A stretch of 64,000 bases of DNA, from positions 201,923,621-201,987,620 of the forward strand of contig OV884057.1 in assembly GCA_930367215.1 (NCBI GenBank), given 5' to 3'. This document shows, piece by piece, positions 22,997 through 33,236 of the stretch (positions are counted from its first letter, which is position 1; the number at the start of each line of letters is the position of its first letter). The notes under the pieces were generated by a model. It saw only the letters and a program-made list of their open reading frames with translations, was not told the origin of the DNA and did no database searches. This stretch comes from Pollenia angustigena (Eukaryota; Arthropoda; Insecta; Diptera; Polleniidae). The position numbers and the translations under genes are program-made.

Positions 22997-23906
22997 TACA
23001 CTGAAAGAAAAATGCTTCATATATTTAATGAATCATTTTCATAAAAAAAATTTCCTTGGGTAAATGAAAATGTTCATTGTCTAAATGGAATTTCATAGTT
23101 ATAATGAAATATTTTCGTTAAAATCGCTTCATTGGATTACGTTAAAAATTTTCATTGGATATATGAAAACTTAAGTTTGTCCAAGTTAAACAAAAAATTT
23201 TAATTGGGAACATAAAAAAACAATATACAAACATATCTATATTCATTAATTAATTCAAAATTATAGTTTCCTTAAAAAAATGTTTAATTGTTAATTAAAA
23301 AATGTAAGATTTAATAATTTCATACATCTAATGTTACATGTACATATGCCAATAATTTATGAAATCAAAAAATTTTTTTATAAAAGCAACATATTTCAAT
23401 AATTGCCTTCATAAATTTAAATTTTCATTATGACAATAAAAATGACATTATAGTAATAAAACAAAAACTTTCAATCCACTTTCAATCAACGTTGTTATTG
23501 TTATTATTGACAATTTAATCTCATATTTACGCTCTTAATTGAGTAAAAAACATAGTTTTTTATCCAAAAACTACACTGCCCCGGTAGACTAGCTGGTAGT
23601 TAGCTAGTCTATCAGCACCGAGGTTGCGCGATCGAATCCCGCCAGAGACAGAACAAAAAAATAAAGTAAAATAAAATAATAAAAAAAAAATAATTAAAAA
23701 ATATAAAAAAAGAAAAATTTTTTTTTACTTTTTTGAAAGTATTCATCCAATGAATAATATTCATAGATCTTATGTAATGTAAAAGGATTTAATGAAACAG
23801 GTTTCATTGATACAACGAAGCGCTGCATAGGTTCCTTTTTAATGCAATTTTTCATGGGATTAATGTCAAAATTTGTTGGTATTGCGAAGAAAATTCTTTC
23901 AGTGTA
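22997..23906. mobile_element. TA-flanked TIR element with CACTGAAAGAA ends
   Basis: TACACTGAAAGAA at 22997 and TTCTTTCAGTGTA ending at 23906 are inverse copies. The outermost TA on each side could be the target duplication. No coding frame. A SINE copy sits at 23577-23700. Confidence 0.65.
23577..23700 (+). mobile_element. tRNA-derived SINE, second copy
   Basis: The head TGCCCCGGTAGACTAGCTGG is identical to that at 15045. The B box has decayed (GATCGAATCC), and an A-rich tail with TAAAATAAAA runs follows. Copies of the same head in two unrelated TIR elements support a SINE rather than a tRNA gene. Confidence 0.65.
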
Positions 23907-24339
23907 TGGTCCATATTTTACCCCTTTTTGCAGCTGCGTTTAGTACCTTTTTATGCAAGCAAGTGTTTTTTCTTGATTATGTACTTTATTCTTGTGTTTA
24001 AATACAAATCGTTTAATATTATGAAAGTTTTAATAAATTAAATGGATATTAAGGTTGTTGTTTTACTTTTATTGAAAAAAAAAAATATATATATGGCCAA
24101 AAATTGTTTACAGCAGGTGAATTTTATTATTGGCGATCAGACTTGTTAGCGCTAACTGCCAACCACACAAATTAATTGTTAAAAATCGCTTCAACCGTGG
24201 TAAATATCGATTTTTATTATAAGCTTTGAATTCAATATTCGACGCGCAAAATATACATTAGCATTAAGTGTAAAATTATTCTGCTCCAGTGAAATATGGA
24301 AAAATGTACCACTCTGTAAACTTGTGTGTAACATGATAA
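23907..24339. other. Unannotated AT-rich DNA
   Basis: No gene recognised. Confidence 0.5.
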
Positions 24340-24622
24340 AAATATTACACGCTTAAAGGCATCACCAGAGAAACAAAAAGAAGTAAATGGCGGTGGATTG
24401 GCCACACTTTGAGATGGTTATGGAACGCCTTTACAAGAAATGCCATAGAGTAGAACCCGCACGGCAGCAAAATAATGGAAGGGGGAGACTCCCAGCTCAT
24501 ACGTGGAGAAGGCAAATTAATGTGGGAATAGGTGGAATGGGTAAAAGCTCGAGTGAAGTGAGAGCGTAAGCACAAGACAGAAAATGGTTTAACCAACTTA
24601 TTGAGGACCTATGCTCCTTATG
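24340..24622 (+). pseudogene. LINE ORF2 C-terminal relic (RTE/CR1-like)
   Basis: The translation begins WRWIGHTLR near 24391 and, after a frame change, reads AHTWRRQINVGIGGMGKS near 24498 and AQDRKW near 24572, ending LCSL near 24618. This WIGH...RPxxTWRR...AQDRxxW layout is the conserved tail of many RTE/CR1-type ORF2 proteins, past the reverse transcriptase. The copy is a 5'-truncated fragment with shifted frames and a stop after VRA near 24569. No catalytic core is present. The exact LINE clade is uncertain. Confidence 0.6.
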
Positions 24623-24904
24623 AGAATGATGAGAACATATATTTAGTATAATTAATAATTTTTTTTTTCCAAGAAAAGAGAACACCATTAGTCAAGATTA
24701 ACATTATAACAGTAATCTTTCAGAGTTTATTGTTAAGAAGAAGGAGAAAAAGGAAGGCAAGAAATGCATTGTTAGTTTAAAAGAGAAGTAAAAACAAGTA
24801 AGAAAGTATAGTCGGTCAAACCCGACCATATGATACCCTACACCACAGTATTTAAAAACACATCATGCTTATGTATCCATATAAATATGGATTTATCTAT
24901 GTTT

Positions 24905-25290
24905 TTAATTTCAAAAGATTTTGCTATTCGTGCTTAATTCCCAGTTTTTATTCTTGACAAGCTATTCCTATGCATTTCACTGGTTGCTTAGGCCAGATCA
25001 TCAGGAAACTTCATCCATAAAGATTTTAGACAAACTAAAGATATTAAACCAAATAAAACTGTTAAACGTATAAGAATTATAGCAACAGTTCTACTTGTAA
25101 CAATATCAAAGCTTGAACAAAACACATCAACAATAAACAACAGTGGGTTTATCTCATCATCACATTCCCCACTACAATTAGTTGAAATTCTCTCAACATT
25201 AATTGTAGTTGTAAGTAGGTTAAGAAAAACAAAATAAAAACAACAACAACTTGCAAAAGATGTTGTCAATTAAGTGTTTTTTAGGCCGTG
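24905..25290 (+). repeat. Fold-back family copy, internally deleted
   Basis: Contains TTTCAAAAGATTTTGCTATTCGTGC, GCATTTCACTGGTTGCTTAGGCC and CTTGTAACAATATCAAAGCTTGAAC, then a different tail (CCCCACTACAATTAG). It gives the uninterrupted sequence of the site where the 25577-27130 element inserted in the neighbouring copy. Confidence 0.7.
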
Positions 25291-25303
25291 CACTTGCCTG
25301 TTT

Positions 25304-27433
25304 ATTATCAAAAAGTAATTAAAATTTTTGGGAATACAAAATTTTAATTTCAAAAGATTTTGCTATTCGTGCTTAATTCCCAGTTTTTATTCTTGACAAA
25401 AACACTTGAAATTTATTGTTGATGGGATAAGCTATTCCTATGCGCATTTCACTGGTTGCTTAGGCCAGATCATCAGGAAACTTCATCCATAAAGATTTTA
25501 GACAAACTAAAGATATTAAACCAAATAAAACTGTTAAACGTATAAGAATTATAGCAACAGTTCTACTTGTAACAAACACCCCTATTATGAAAGTCGACAT
25601 CGACACAAGTCGACGGCACCTGAACAGTAATGGTATTTTCTGAGTCGTTGTTGACAATAATCGATTACTATTGACAGTCAATTGATATTTTCTAAGGCGC
25701 TTTCAAGTCGACGTCGAGTAGTATTGCCTCCGTTTTAGTCGACAGGAAATTTTGCGACGACTCAAATGAATGTTTAAGAAATTTTAAATGAAATGTAAAC
25801 ATATTTATTGAATACGTTTGAAATAAAAAATGCAAATTTAAAAGAAGTAATGGGCACAAATTTTATTAGTAAATTTAACGCGAAAATTGCGAAAGTTCGG
25901 AAAAGTTTGCTAAAATAGCGAAATTTCGCGAAAATTTTTAATTTAAGACGAACGCCTCAAAGAACCCAAATTGCGAAAATTTGCAAACATTTGCAAAAAT
26001 AGCGAAAATTCGCGAACATTTTTAAATATATAAAAAAAGCCATAAAATTGATTTAAATTCCCTAAAACTACAAGAAATGGCAAAAGTTTGGTTAAAGAGC
26101 AAAATTAGCGGAAATTCGTAAAAAATTGCTAACAGCTACATGATAGCAAAGTCTAATATTTATTAAAAATCGTTAAAGCTGTAAAGAATCAGAAAACTTT
26201 CTCTTCTATCGCGAGCATGGCTAAAATTAGCAAAAATTGCAAACTTTGAAACAAACCCTCAAATTGGTTTGAAATCGCTAAACGGCTAAAAAACAAAATG
26301 TCGGGAAGATAAAAAAAAAATATGCAAAAACAGCGAAAATTCGCGAAAATTTTTAATTTATCAAACAAGCCATAAAATTTATTAAAAGTCCCTTAAACTG
26401 AAAGGAATGGCAAAAATTCGGTGAAAATTGCTAAATTATAGAAAATTCGCAAAAATTTGCTAACAGCGGCATGAAAGAAAAGTCTTATATTTATTAATAA
26501 ACGTTAAAGCTATAAAGAATCAAAAAACTTACAGTAAAAATATGTTTTATCTAAAGCATGCCAAAAATTCGCGAAAAAAATTCAAAATTGGAAACAAATT
26601 CTACACTTTATTTTAAAAGCTAAATCAGTTAAAAAAAATATGTCGGAATTTAGCATAAATAGTCTGTGTTTATACGGCTCTTGTCTTATTGACATGATTG
26701 GTACTTTATAGGCGAGAGGGACGAGGGGAAAAAACGAGTACACAGATGCATGTACTGTCTTTACGTTTTGCTTTTTCATTCGTTGTTTAATTTTGTTATT
26801 GTGTTCAATACCAAAAAAGCACATGTCGTCAACATGACATGAATCATTTGAACGCCAATTCATGTTCAAAGAAGAAAAAGGAAGAATCTGGTCAATAAGA
26901 CATGAGCCGTATGAGCTCAGACATAGCGTTAAAAAGTGAGTGCAGAACAAAAATAAAAAAAACAATTGGAGATGGGATTTATTTTTGTCAAATTTTCGAT
27001 AACTAGTCGACATCGACACAACATTCTTAAAAAATACCAAATTAAGGTCGAAGTGATGTATTCGTCGCCTTGATGTGACAACAATTAAAAATTAATGTCG
27101 ACGTCGACAACGCCTTACATAATAGGGGTGAATATCAAAGCTTAAACAAATCAAGCTTTGATATTGTTACAAGTAGAACTGTTGCTATAATTCTTATACG
27201 TTTAACAGTTTTATTTGGTTTAATATCTTTAGTTTGTCTAAAATCTTTATGGATGAAGTTTCCTGATGATCTGACCTAAGCAACCAGTGAAATGCATAGG
27301 AATAGCTTATCCCATCAACAATAAATTTCAAGTGTTTTTGTCAAGAATAAAAACTGGGAATTAAGCACGAATAGCAAAATCTTTTGAAATTAAAATTTTG
27401 TATTCCCAAAAATTTAAATTACTTTTTGATAAT
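25304..27433. mobile_element. Fold-back family copy with both arms
   Basis: Long inverted arms: 25304-25576 starts ATTATCAAAAAGTAATT and is matched inversely by about 27131-27433, ending AATTACTTTTTGATAAT. Shared blocks include GGAAACTTCATCCATAAAGA and AAGCTTTGATATTGTTAC. The spacer is a separate inserted element. Non-coding. Confidence 0.8.
25577..27130. mobile_element. 1.55-kb element with CACCCCTATTATG ends
   Basis: Starts CACCCCTATTATGAAAG and ends with the inverse CATAATAGGGGTG; a GTCGACATCGACAC word lies near both ends. The neighbouring fold-back copy shows the empty site (GTAACAATATC), confirming insertion. The interior has two diverged units (about 334 bp apart) with GCGAAAATTCGCGAA, GCCATAAAATT and GCTAACAGC blocks. 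A 152-codon open frame on the minus strand (26582-27040) has no recognisable domain. Confidence 0.75.
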
Positions 27434-27915
27434 AATGTTTTTAAACTTCATTAAAATCGGCTTGCAAGTTTGTGAGAGGCAGAAATTGCCCCCTACTTCC
27501 CCTTGTGGTCCTATTTTTGAAAAACTGCATAGCTTATGTAACTATATAGATATGGTTCTATCTATGTTTTAAATTTTATTAAAATCGGTTTGATTGTTTC
27601 TGAGAGGAAGTAATTTCCCCCTATCTTCCCTCGTGGTCCTACGATTCCATTTTCATTAGGCTTGGTCCTTCTCTCCAAAATTGCGACCTGTACTTTGCGC
27701 ACAAGATTACATGGACAGCCAGCCTGCCAGCCGGACGGACATCGTTAGTTCGACTCAGAAAGTGATTCTGAGTCGATCGGTATACTTCAAGGTGGGTCTA
27801 GGACCAATATTTTAAGGCGTTACACACATCAGCACAAATACATAATACCCTCTCCACTATTGTGGTGTGGGTATAAAAAGTTCAGAAAGAAAACATTGTA
27901 ATATTTTCAAATAAT

Positions 27916-28655
27916 GACTTACAAGCTGGCCCACGATGTCGGCCGCTATCGCTCGCTTTAATTTTCAACGACAAACAGCAGATTTGCTGCACGGCAAGTA
28001 GTCGGTCGGCAGTGCAAGCGAACGATAACGTTATAGTTTTCATACAAATTTTCATACCTCTATGAAATATTAAGCGACCACAAATGTTAAGGTCAGTCAC
28101 TTGTGTTGTGGTTGTCGACAGAGCCATTTTGCAGCAACATTAAAAGAAAGTATTTCTTGAATAGTACCTGAAACACTAACACTAAAAATTTTTTAATATG
28201 AACTATTTCTTTAAAACAACGTTACTACTAAAATTCTATTGTTGTAAAAAAAAGAATCTGGGAATTTATTTCTCATGGTGAATAACATTGATTATATAAA
28301 TTTTCATATAATTCGAATGTGTATTCCATGTCAATTGTAATTTGACTTAGAATACACATTCGAATAATATGAAAATTTATGTTTTAACAAATAGTTTCGC
28401 AAATTTCTATTGTTGAAAGCAGATGTTTTTTGTTTACTGATTTGTAATGTATTTTTATGACTTAATTTACATGTTTTGCCGATTTTTATTTTCATGTCAT
28501 TTGACAATGAATAAATGGATTTTTTGTAAGAGACGTAAAATCTGACGACCGACAAGTCAATAGTTAGTGGGGCGCTTATGCGAACGATAGTAAGTGACTT
28601 GTTGTCGCTCACTAAAGTTGTCGATCGACATCGTGGGTCACGCTGTAAGTCTATT
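27916..28655. repeat. Fold-back element with GACTTACA ends
   Basis: GACTTACAAGCTGGCCCACG at 27916 and the inverse CGTGGGTCACGCTGTAAGTC near 28655 begin imperfect arms of about 130 bp. Between them, 28296-28382 forms a second hairpin (AATTCGAATGTGTATTC and its inverse). No gene; short frames on the minus strand only reflect the repeat. Confidence 0.6.
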
Positions 28656-29251
28656 GCTAACATTTCACTTTTTAGCATGGTTTTGATTTTTAATTCTTAA
28701 TTTGATATTAAGCTTTTGTGTTTGCTGGGATATTTTCTTGAAATATGAAATTTTATGTAGTGGAAATTAGGCGTAATTTTTTGGCAGTCAGTTGGTTACT
28801 GTAGAGCAGTGACCCAGCGGGAAAACTCAGAAGACCTTCTTACTTCAGGCCTTTTTAAAGGCCTGCTTAAAAAATTTTTTGATTTAATTACTATTCTTAC
28901 GTAACTGCAAAAGAATGCCTCATAGAAGGCCTCCACACTCGCTTCTTTGAGAAGCGAGAAAAGAAGGAGTAACATTTTTTGTTTTGTGTTTTTTCACAAG
29001 CAAAAGCAAAAGAATTCAGATCCCTTTACAAAAACAAAGTAGCATACATATGTAGGTATGTTGTAAATCATTTTAGTTGAAGTTGAAAATAGAAAGAGTA
29101 AAATTTTTTGTTTTGTTTTTTTCGCCAAACCGAAAGAATTCAGATCCCGTTATAAAAACAAAGTAACAAAGTAGGTATGTACATATTAAAATACAAAATA
29201 AAAACAATAATGTAAATCATTTTAGTTGAGTTTTATTCATTGAGGAAGATA
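28656..29251. repeat. AAGGCCTT words and a two-copy direct repeat
   Basis: Around 28840-28945 the word AGGCCT recurs, as in the larger cluster at 39290-39630. From 28967 to 29235 a unit of about 130 bp occurs twice (AAAGAATTCAGATCCC, AAAACAAAGTA, GTAAATCATTTTAGTTGA). No coding content. Confidence 0.5.
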
Positions 29252-30909
29252 CATATGAGCAACTTCAAAAATTTACGACGCCTAGACATTTTTTTTTAAA
29301 TTTTTTTTTTTTTTGTCTGACATCAATGTTGATTTGCGTGTGTATAAACCTGCCATCGGCAAAATCAGGGCGCCGCGTTTTCTCTTTTCTCTTTTATTCT
29401 CTTGTATGCTCTTTTATTACGTACATGTGCACACACATTGCAGAGAATTTAACAACATTAACAACAACATATGTAAAATTCGTACAACGCATATAATCGC
29501 AAAATGTAATAGTATAGGTTGCCGATGGCAGGTATAAACCGATATTTGAGCATGTGAAATCCGTTCGCGTTAATAATTTGTATTACACGGCGCAAATTTT
29601 ACTGCGGTTTAAAGTTAAAAATTAAAATAAAATATAAAAATTACAGTTTTTGTTAAAATTGAAAAAGGAAAACGCGTGTGGATAACACCCCTTAAGGGCT
29701 TTCTTAGCACACTAAAATATTTGTAAAAGCTTGAATACTTTTTAAAATACACTGGAAAAAAAATATAAAAAAATTTTTTTTATCGTGTATGCATATAAAA
29801 ATTTATTTAAAATTGTTAAACATTTTACAAAATTACGGCTAGTATAAGACATAATTTGCAATATTTTGGGAAAAAAACTATTTGGCTATCGCTAATCAAA
29901 TATTTCATACAAGGATGCTTTTTGAGGTTAGAAACATTTTGTTTCCTCCATTTTGGTTTTTTGGTGCGTTTTCAATTTTAGTATCAAGCTCAGTAAAGTC
30001 TTCTATTCGATGTACGTTTGAGCGGAATTGATACAGCGCTTCAGTTGTCACAAGGCGAAATGTGTTTGGAAAAAACTGCCGCTGCACGCGCCACGGTTGA
30101 AAAAAATTATTTTTTTTTGCACTTTATCAGTTTAGTCCGTCGCGAAGAATCTATTTAGATACCTAAACATGTTTCCATGACATGTTTTGATATAAAAAAA
30201 AGCTTTAAAATAAATTTTTTTTTTGCAAAAATTTTCAAAAGTTCATAAAATTTTTGCGTTTAAAAATTTTAAAGTGCGTTTTCGCCTCGGAGGTGCCCTT
30301 TACGAAGTTACTAACATCACGCAATACACTAGCCAACTTAAAAGGCAATTCAGATTGTCAGACGCAAAAAAGATACATTTTTAAAAAATTTACGCTAATT
30401 TCTTTTAAGTTTGTGATGTCCGTGATACGTTATTGGTGCGCTGACACCAACTTGATACACCTCAAACTTTATAAAATTACGCAGTTTTTTTAATTCTGCG
30501 CTTAAAACTCATTTTTATTAAACGGCGCAAAAACTCTATGCAAAATCTTCAAAAATTTCAATATTCGGAAAATTTTGGTTTCAGTTTAAAACACCATGCA
30601 ACTTTTCACGCAGCAGCGATATCAAAATTTTTTTTTTTAGTGGACATATCCTCCAAGTCTAGTGACTATTACAAAGAAAACGGAATGAATGAAAAAACTG
30701 TTGGAAGTTTCAAGTCGTTTTTTTAATTTTTCGAATTTTAAATTCCTTAGGTGAGGACTTTTGAACGTAAAACTTTGCACGTCATATCCTTCAAGTATAG
30801 TCATCCAAACCCTGTACAACGTTTTTTTCAATTCATAAAACTTAACGAAATAAGAGCCATAGTATGTCGGTTTCAGCAGGTGCTCAAAAAATTTGAAGTT
30901 GCCCATATG
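29252..30909 (-). mobile_element. TIR element, copy 2 (inverse of 16554-18081)
   Basis: Starts CATATGAGCAACTTCAAAAA and ends TTTGAAGTTGCCCATATG. The whole length aligns to 16554-18081 in inverse orientation with high similarity and a few small gaps. The copy carries a 182-bp insertion at 29350-29531. Non-coding. Confidence 0.8.
29350..29531. mobile_element. 182-bp hAT-type MITE with 8-bp target duplication
   Basis: Ends CTGCCATCGGCAA and inverse TTGCCGATGGCAG, flanked by GTATAAAC on both sides (29342-29349 and 29532-29539). The other copy of the host element (near 17990) has a single GTATAAAC and no insertion, so the event is confirmed internally. Confidence 0.85.
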
Positions 30910-31082
30910 TAGGTACTTGTGCTTAAAAGTTTTATTTTATTATAAACTTTTATTTGCAATCTATTTTACAATATTTAGCAAATTTGATTATTTTAATAAA
31001 AAAAATAGGTATCACATGTTGTATTAAACTACAATAAGTTTAATAAAATATATAAACACGTTTGTAAAATAGGTAGTATACA

Positions 31083-32486
31083 TATATGTACATTAGGGTG
31101 GCAGCTAAATGTATGGAGCAATTTTTTTGTATTAATATTGATGTCTCCCGGGCGGAATATTGTGCCACATGGTATAAAACTGATGTGGAAAAAATTTCAG
31201 CCAAATCGGATAACTTTTACCCCTGCCCCTTTGAGGTCAAAGTTCAAATGATAAAAAAAAAATTCCATACAAGCAAAAAATTTTTTTTTCGATTTTTTTT
31301 TTTTTTTTTTTTTTTAATATTAGAAAGCTTTATAAGCTTATTAACAACAAAAAATTTCATTTCGATCGGAGAAGATTTTCAGTTTCAAAAGTGACTCTGA
31401 AAAAAAAATTTGAGGCTTGTTAGGGGCTTACTCTAAAAAATTTTCAAAAAAAAATTTTTTTTAGTTTTGATAAGCACACATTAAAGATTTTTTGTTGCTC
31501 TTAATACCAGGTTTTTTAAATTTTTTTTAAAAAATTTTTTTCGGCATCGCATTTTTGTTCTAAATTGGGGTAAAAAACTGGAAAAATGCAGTTTTTGGCC
31601 TTATTTAAGATCATGATTACTAGGATGCCAGCTAAATTTCAACTTTGGATTTTCAACATCTCCCGGGCGGAATATTGTGCCACATGGTCTCAAACTGATG
31701 TGGAAAAAATTTCAGCCAAATCGGATAACTTTTACCCCTGCCCCTTTGAGGTCAAAGTTCAAATGATAAAAAAAAAAATTCCATACAAGCAAAAAATTTT
31801 TTTTTCCAATTTTTTTTATCATTTGAACTTTGACCTCAAAGGAGCAGGGGTAAAAGTTATCCGATTTGGCTGAAATTTTTTCCACATCAGTTTGAGACCA
31901 TGTGGCACAATATTCCGCTCGGGAGATATTGAAAATCCAAAGTTGAAATTTAGCTGGCACCCTAGTAATCATGATCTTAAATAAGGCCAAAAACTGCATT
32001 TTTCCAGTTTTTTACCCCAATTTAGAATAAAAATGCGATGTCGAAAAAAATTTTTTAAAAAAAATTTAAAAAACCTAGTATTAAGAGCAACAAAAAATCT
32101 TTAATGTGTGCTTATCAAAACTAAAAAAAAATTTTTTTTTTAAATTTTTTAGAGTAAGCCCCTAACAAGCCTCAAATTTTTTTTTCAGTCACTTTTGAAA
32201 CTGAAAATCTTGTCCGATCGAAATGAAATTTTTTGTTGTTAATAAGCTTATAAAGCTTTCTAATATAAAAAAAAAAAAAAAAAAAAATCGAAAAAAAAAT
32301 TTTTTGCTTGTATGGAAATTTTTTTTTTATCATTTGAACTTTGACCTCAAAGGGGCAGGGGTAAAAGTTATCCGATTTGGCTGAAATTTTTTCCACATCA
32401 GTTTTAGACCATGTGGCACAATATTCCGCCCGGGAGATGTTGAAAATCCAAAGCTGAAATTTAGCTGCCACCCTAATGTACATATA
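31083..32486. repeat. Two-tier 1.4-kb palindrome
   Basis: The outer ends TATATGTACATTAGGGTGGC and inverse ATGTACATATA pair, and the arms meet near 31795. Within each arm a block of about 170 bp (GGCGGAATATTGTGCCACATGG, then CAAATCGGATAACTTTTACCCC) occurs twice as a direct repeat, about 31147 and 31662 on the left, 31840 and 32340 inverted on the right. So four copies of the block exist in one palindrome. Open frames here just follow the repeat. Confidence 0.85.
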
Positions 32487-32590
32487 AAAAATTAAGTGTT
32501 CATTTTCTATATTGGAGATCTGATATGTACATGAAACCTATTCAGTCTTCTAATTTCATTTGTAAGGAAATTTTCCTTAATGTTTTAGAC

Positions 32591-32967
32591 TGTAATAATT
32601 GAAAACCGTTTTTATTTTTAGTTTATTTTTAGACGGTGCAACTAGTGCACTCGTCAGCTGTTTTATTATGATTAATTTTATTTACAATTTATTCTAACTT
32701 ATATACTAACTATGAAAATAATTCTTAGCCTATTCTTACGTGTAAATAACTTAAACTAAAGCATGGGAAAATTAGTGTAATATGATTTAAATTTTAAGTT
32801 TATAAATATTTCCCATGCGTTTGGGTGTAGTACCTTTTAAGCGGCTATTTAGGGTTTAATATTTTGGTGTAATAAGATACCCGTTTATGTCTGCTCTTTA
32901 AAGGTATGAATTCATGCAAGTAAATAATATTTAAAGGAATGTATTCATACGATCAAATAATACTACA
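32591..32967 (-). repeat. 3' LTR of the 412-like element
   Basis: 377 bp, same ends as the 5' LTR, one difference by eye. Confidence 0.93.
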
Positions 32968-33236
32968 CCTCCTTTCTTAATAAGAATGTTCATATAACTT
33001 TAATGTTTTATGGACATTCTTTTACTATTATATATATGTATATATATATACTCTTTTATTAATAATTTGTTTTTAGTTTATAAATCTATAAAATTCTTAA
33101 ATACAAAATTCTTAAAACAAAATTAATTATAATAATTAAAATAGTTTACAAAAGAGTTTATAAAATTCGAGGGTAATAATTAAAATTAAGTTCCTTATAA
33201 TAATTTAGAGTTTACAAAATTCCTGGGCCCATGAAT
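32968..33236 (-). promoter_or_regulatory. 3' untranslated part and polypurine tract
   Basis: On the minus strand AAGAAAGGAGG sits directly before the 3' LTR (32968-32978). It is the polypurine tract that primes plus-strand DNA. The rest, up to the pol stop, is AT-rich with a TATATG run near 33030-33050 and no frame. Confidence 0.75.

Larger units (their letters stand above)
24795..27875 (+). repeat. Dispersed fly repeat, split by fold-back insertions
   Basis: The left part (GTAAGAAAGTATAGTCGGTCAA, 24798-24904) and the right part (27434-27875, ending GGTGTGGGTATAAAA) are the two halves of the family seen at 20714-22010. The right part has the GGACGGACATCGTTAGTTCG block. Between them lie two fold-back family copies and a 1.55-kb element. 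Confidence 0.7.

Noticed and set aside
26582..27040. 152-codon minus-strand frame as a gene
   Set aside because: It lies inside a non-coding inverted-repeat element, has no recognisable domain and an unlikely, Cys/Phe/Ser-rich composition.
31086..32483. Several 90-100 codon frames in the palindrome
   Set aside because: They are mirror images of one another because the DNA is palindromic, and contain long Lys or Phe runs from A/T tracts.
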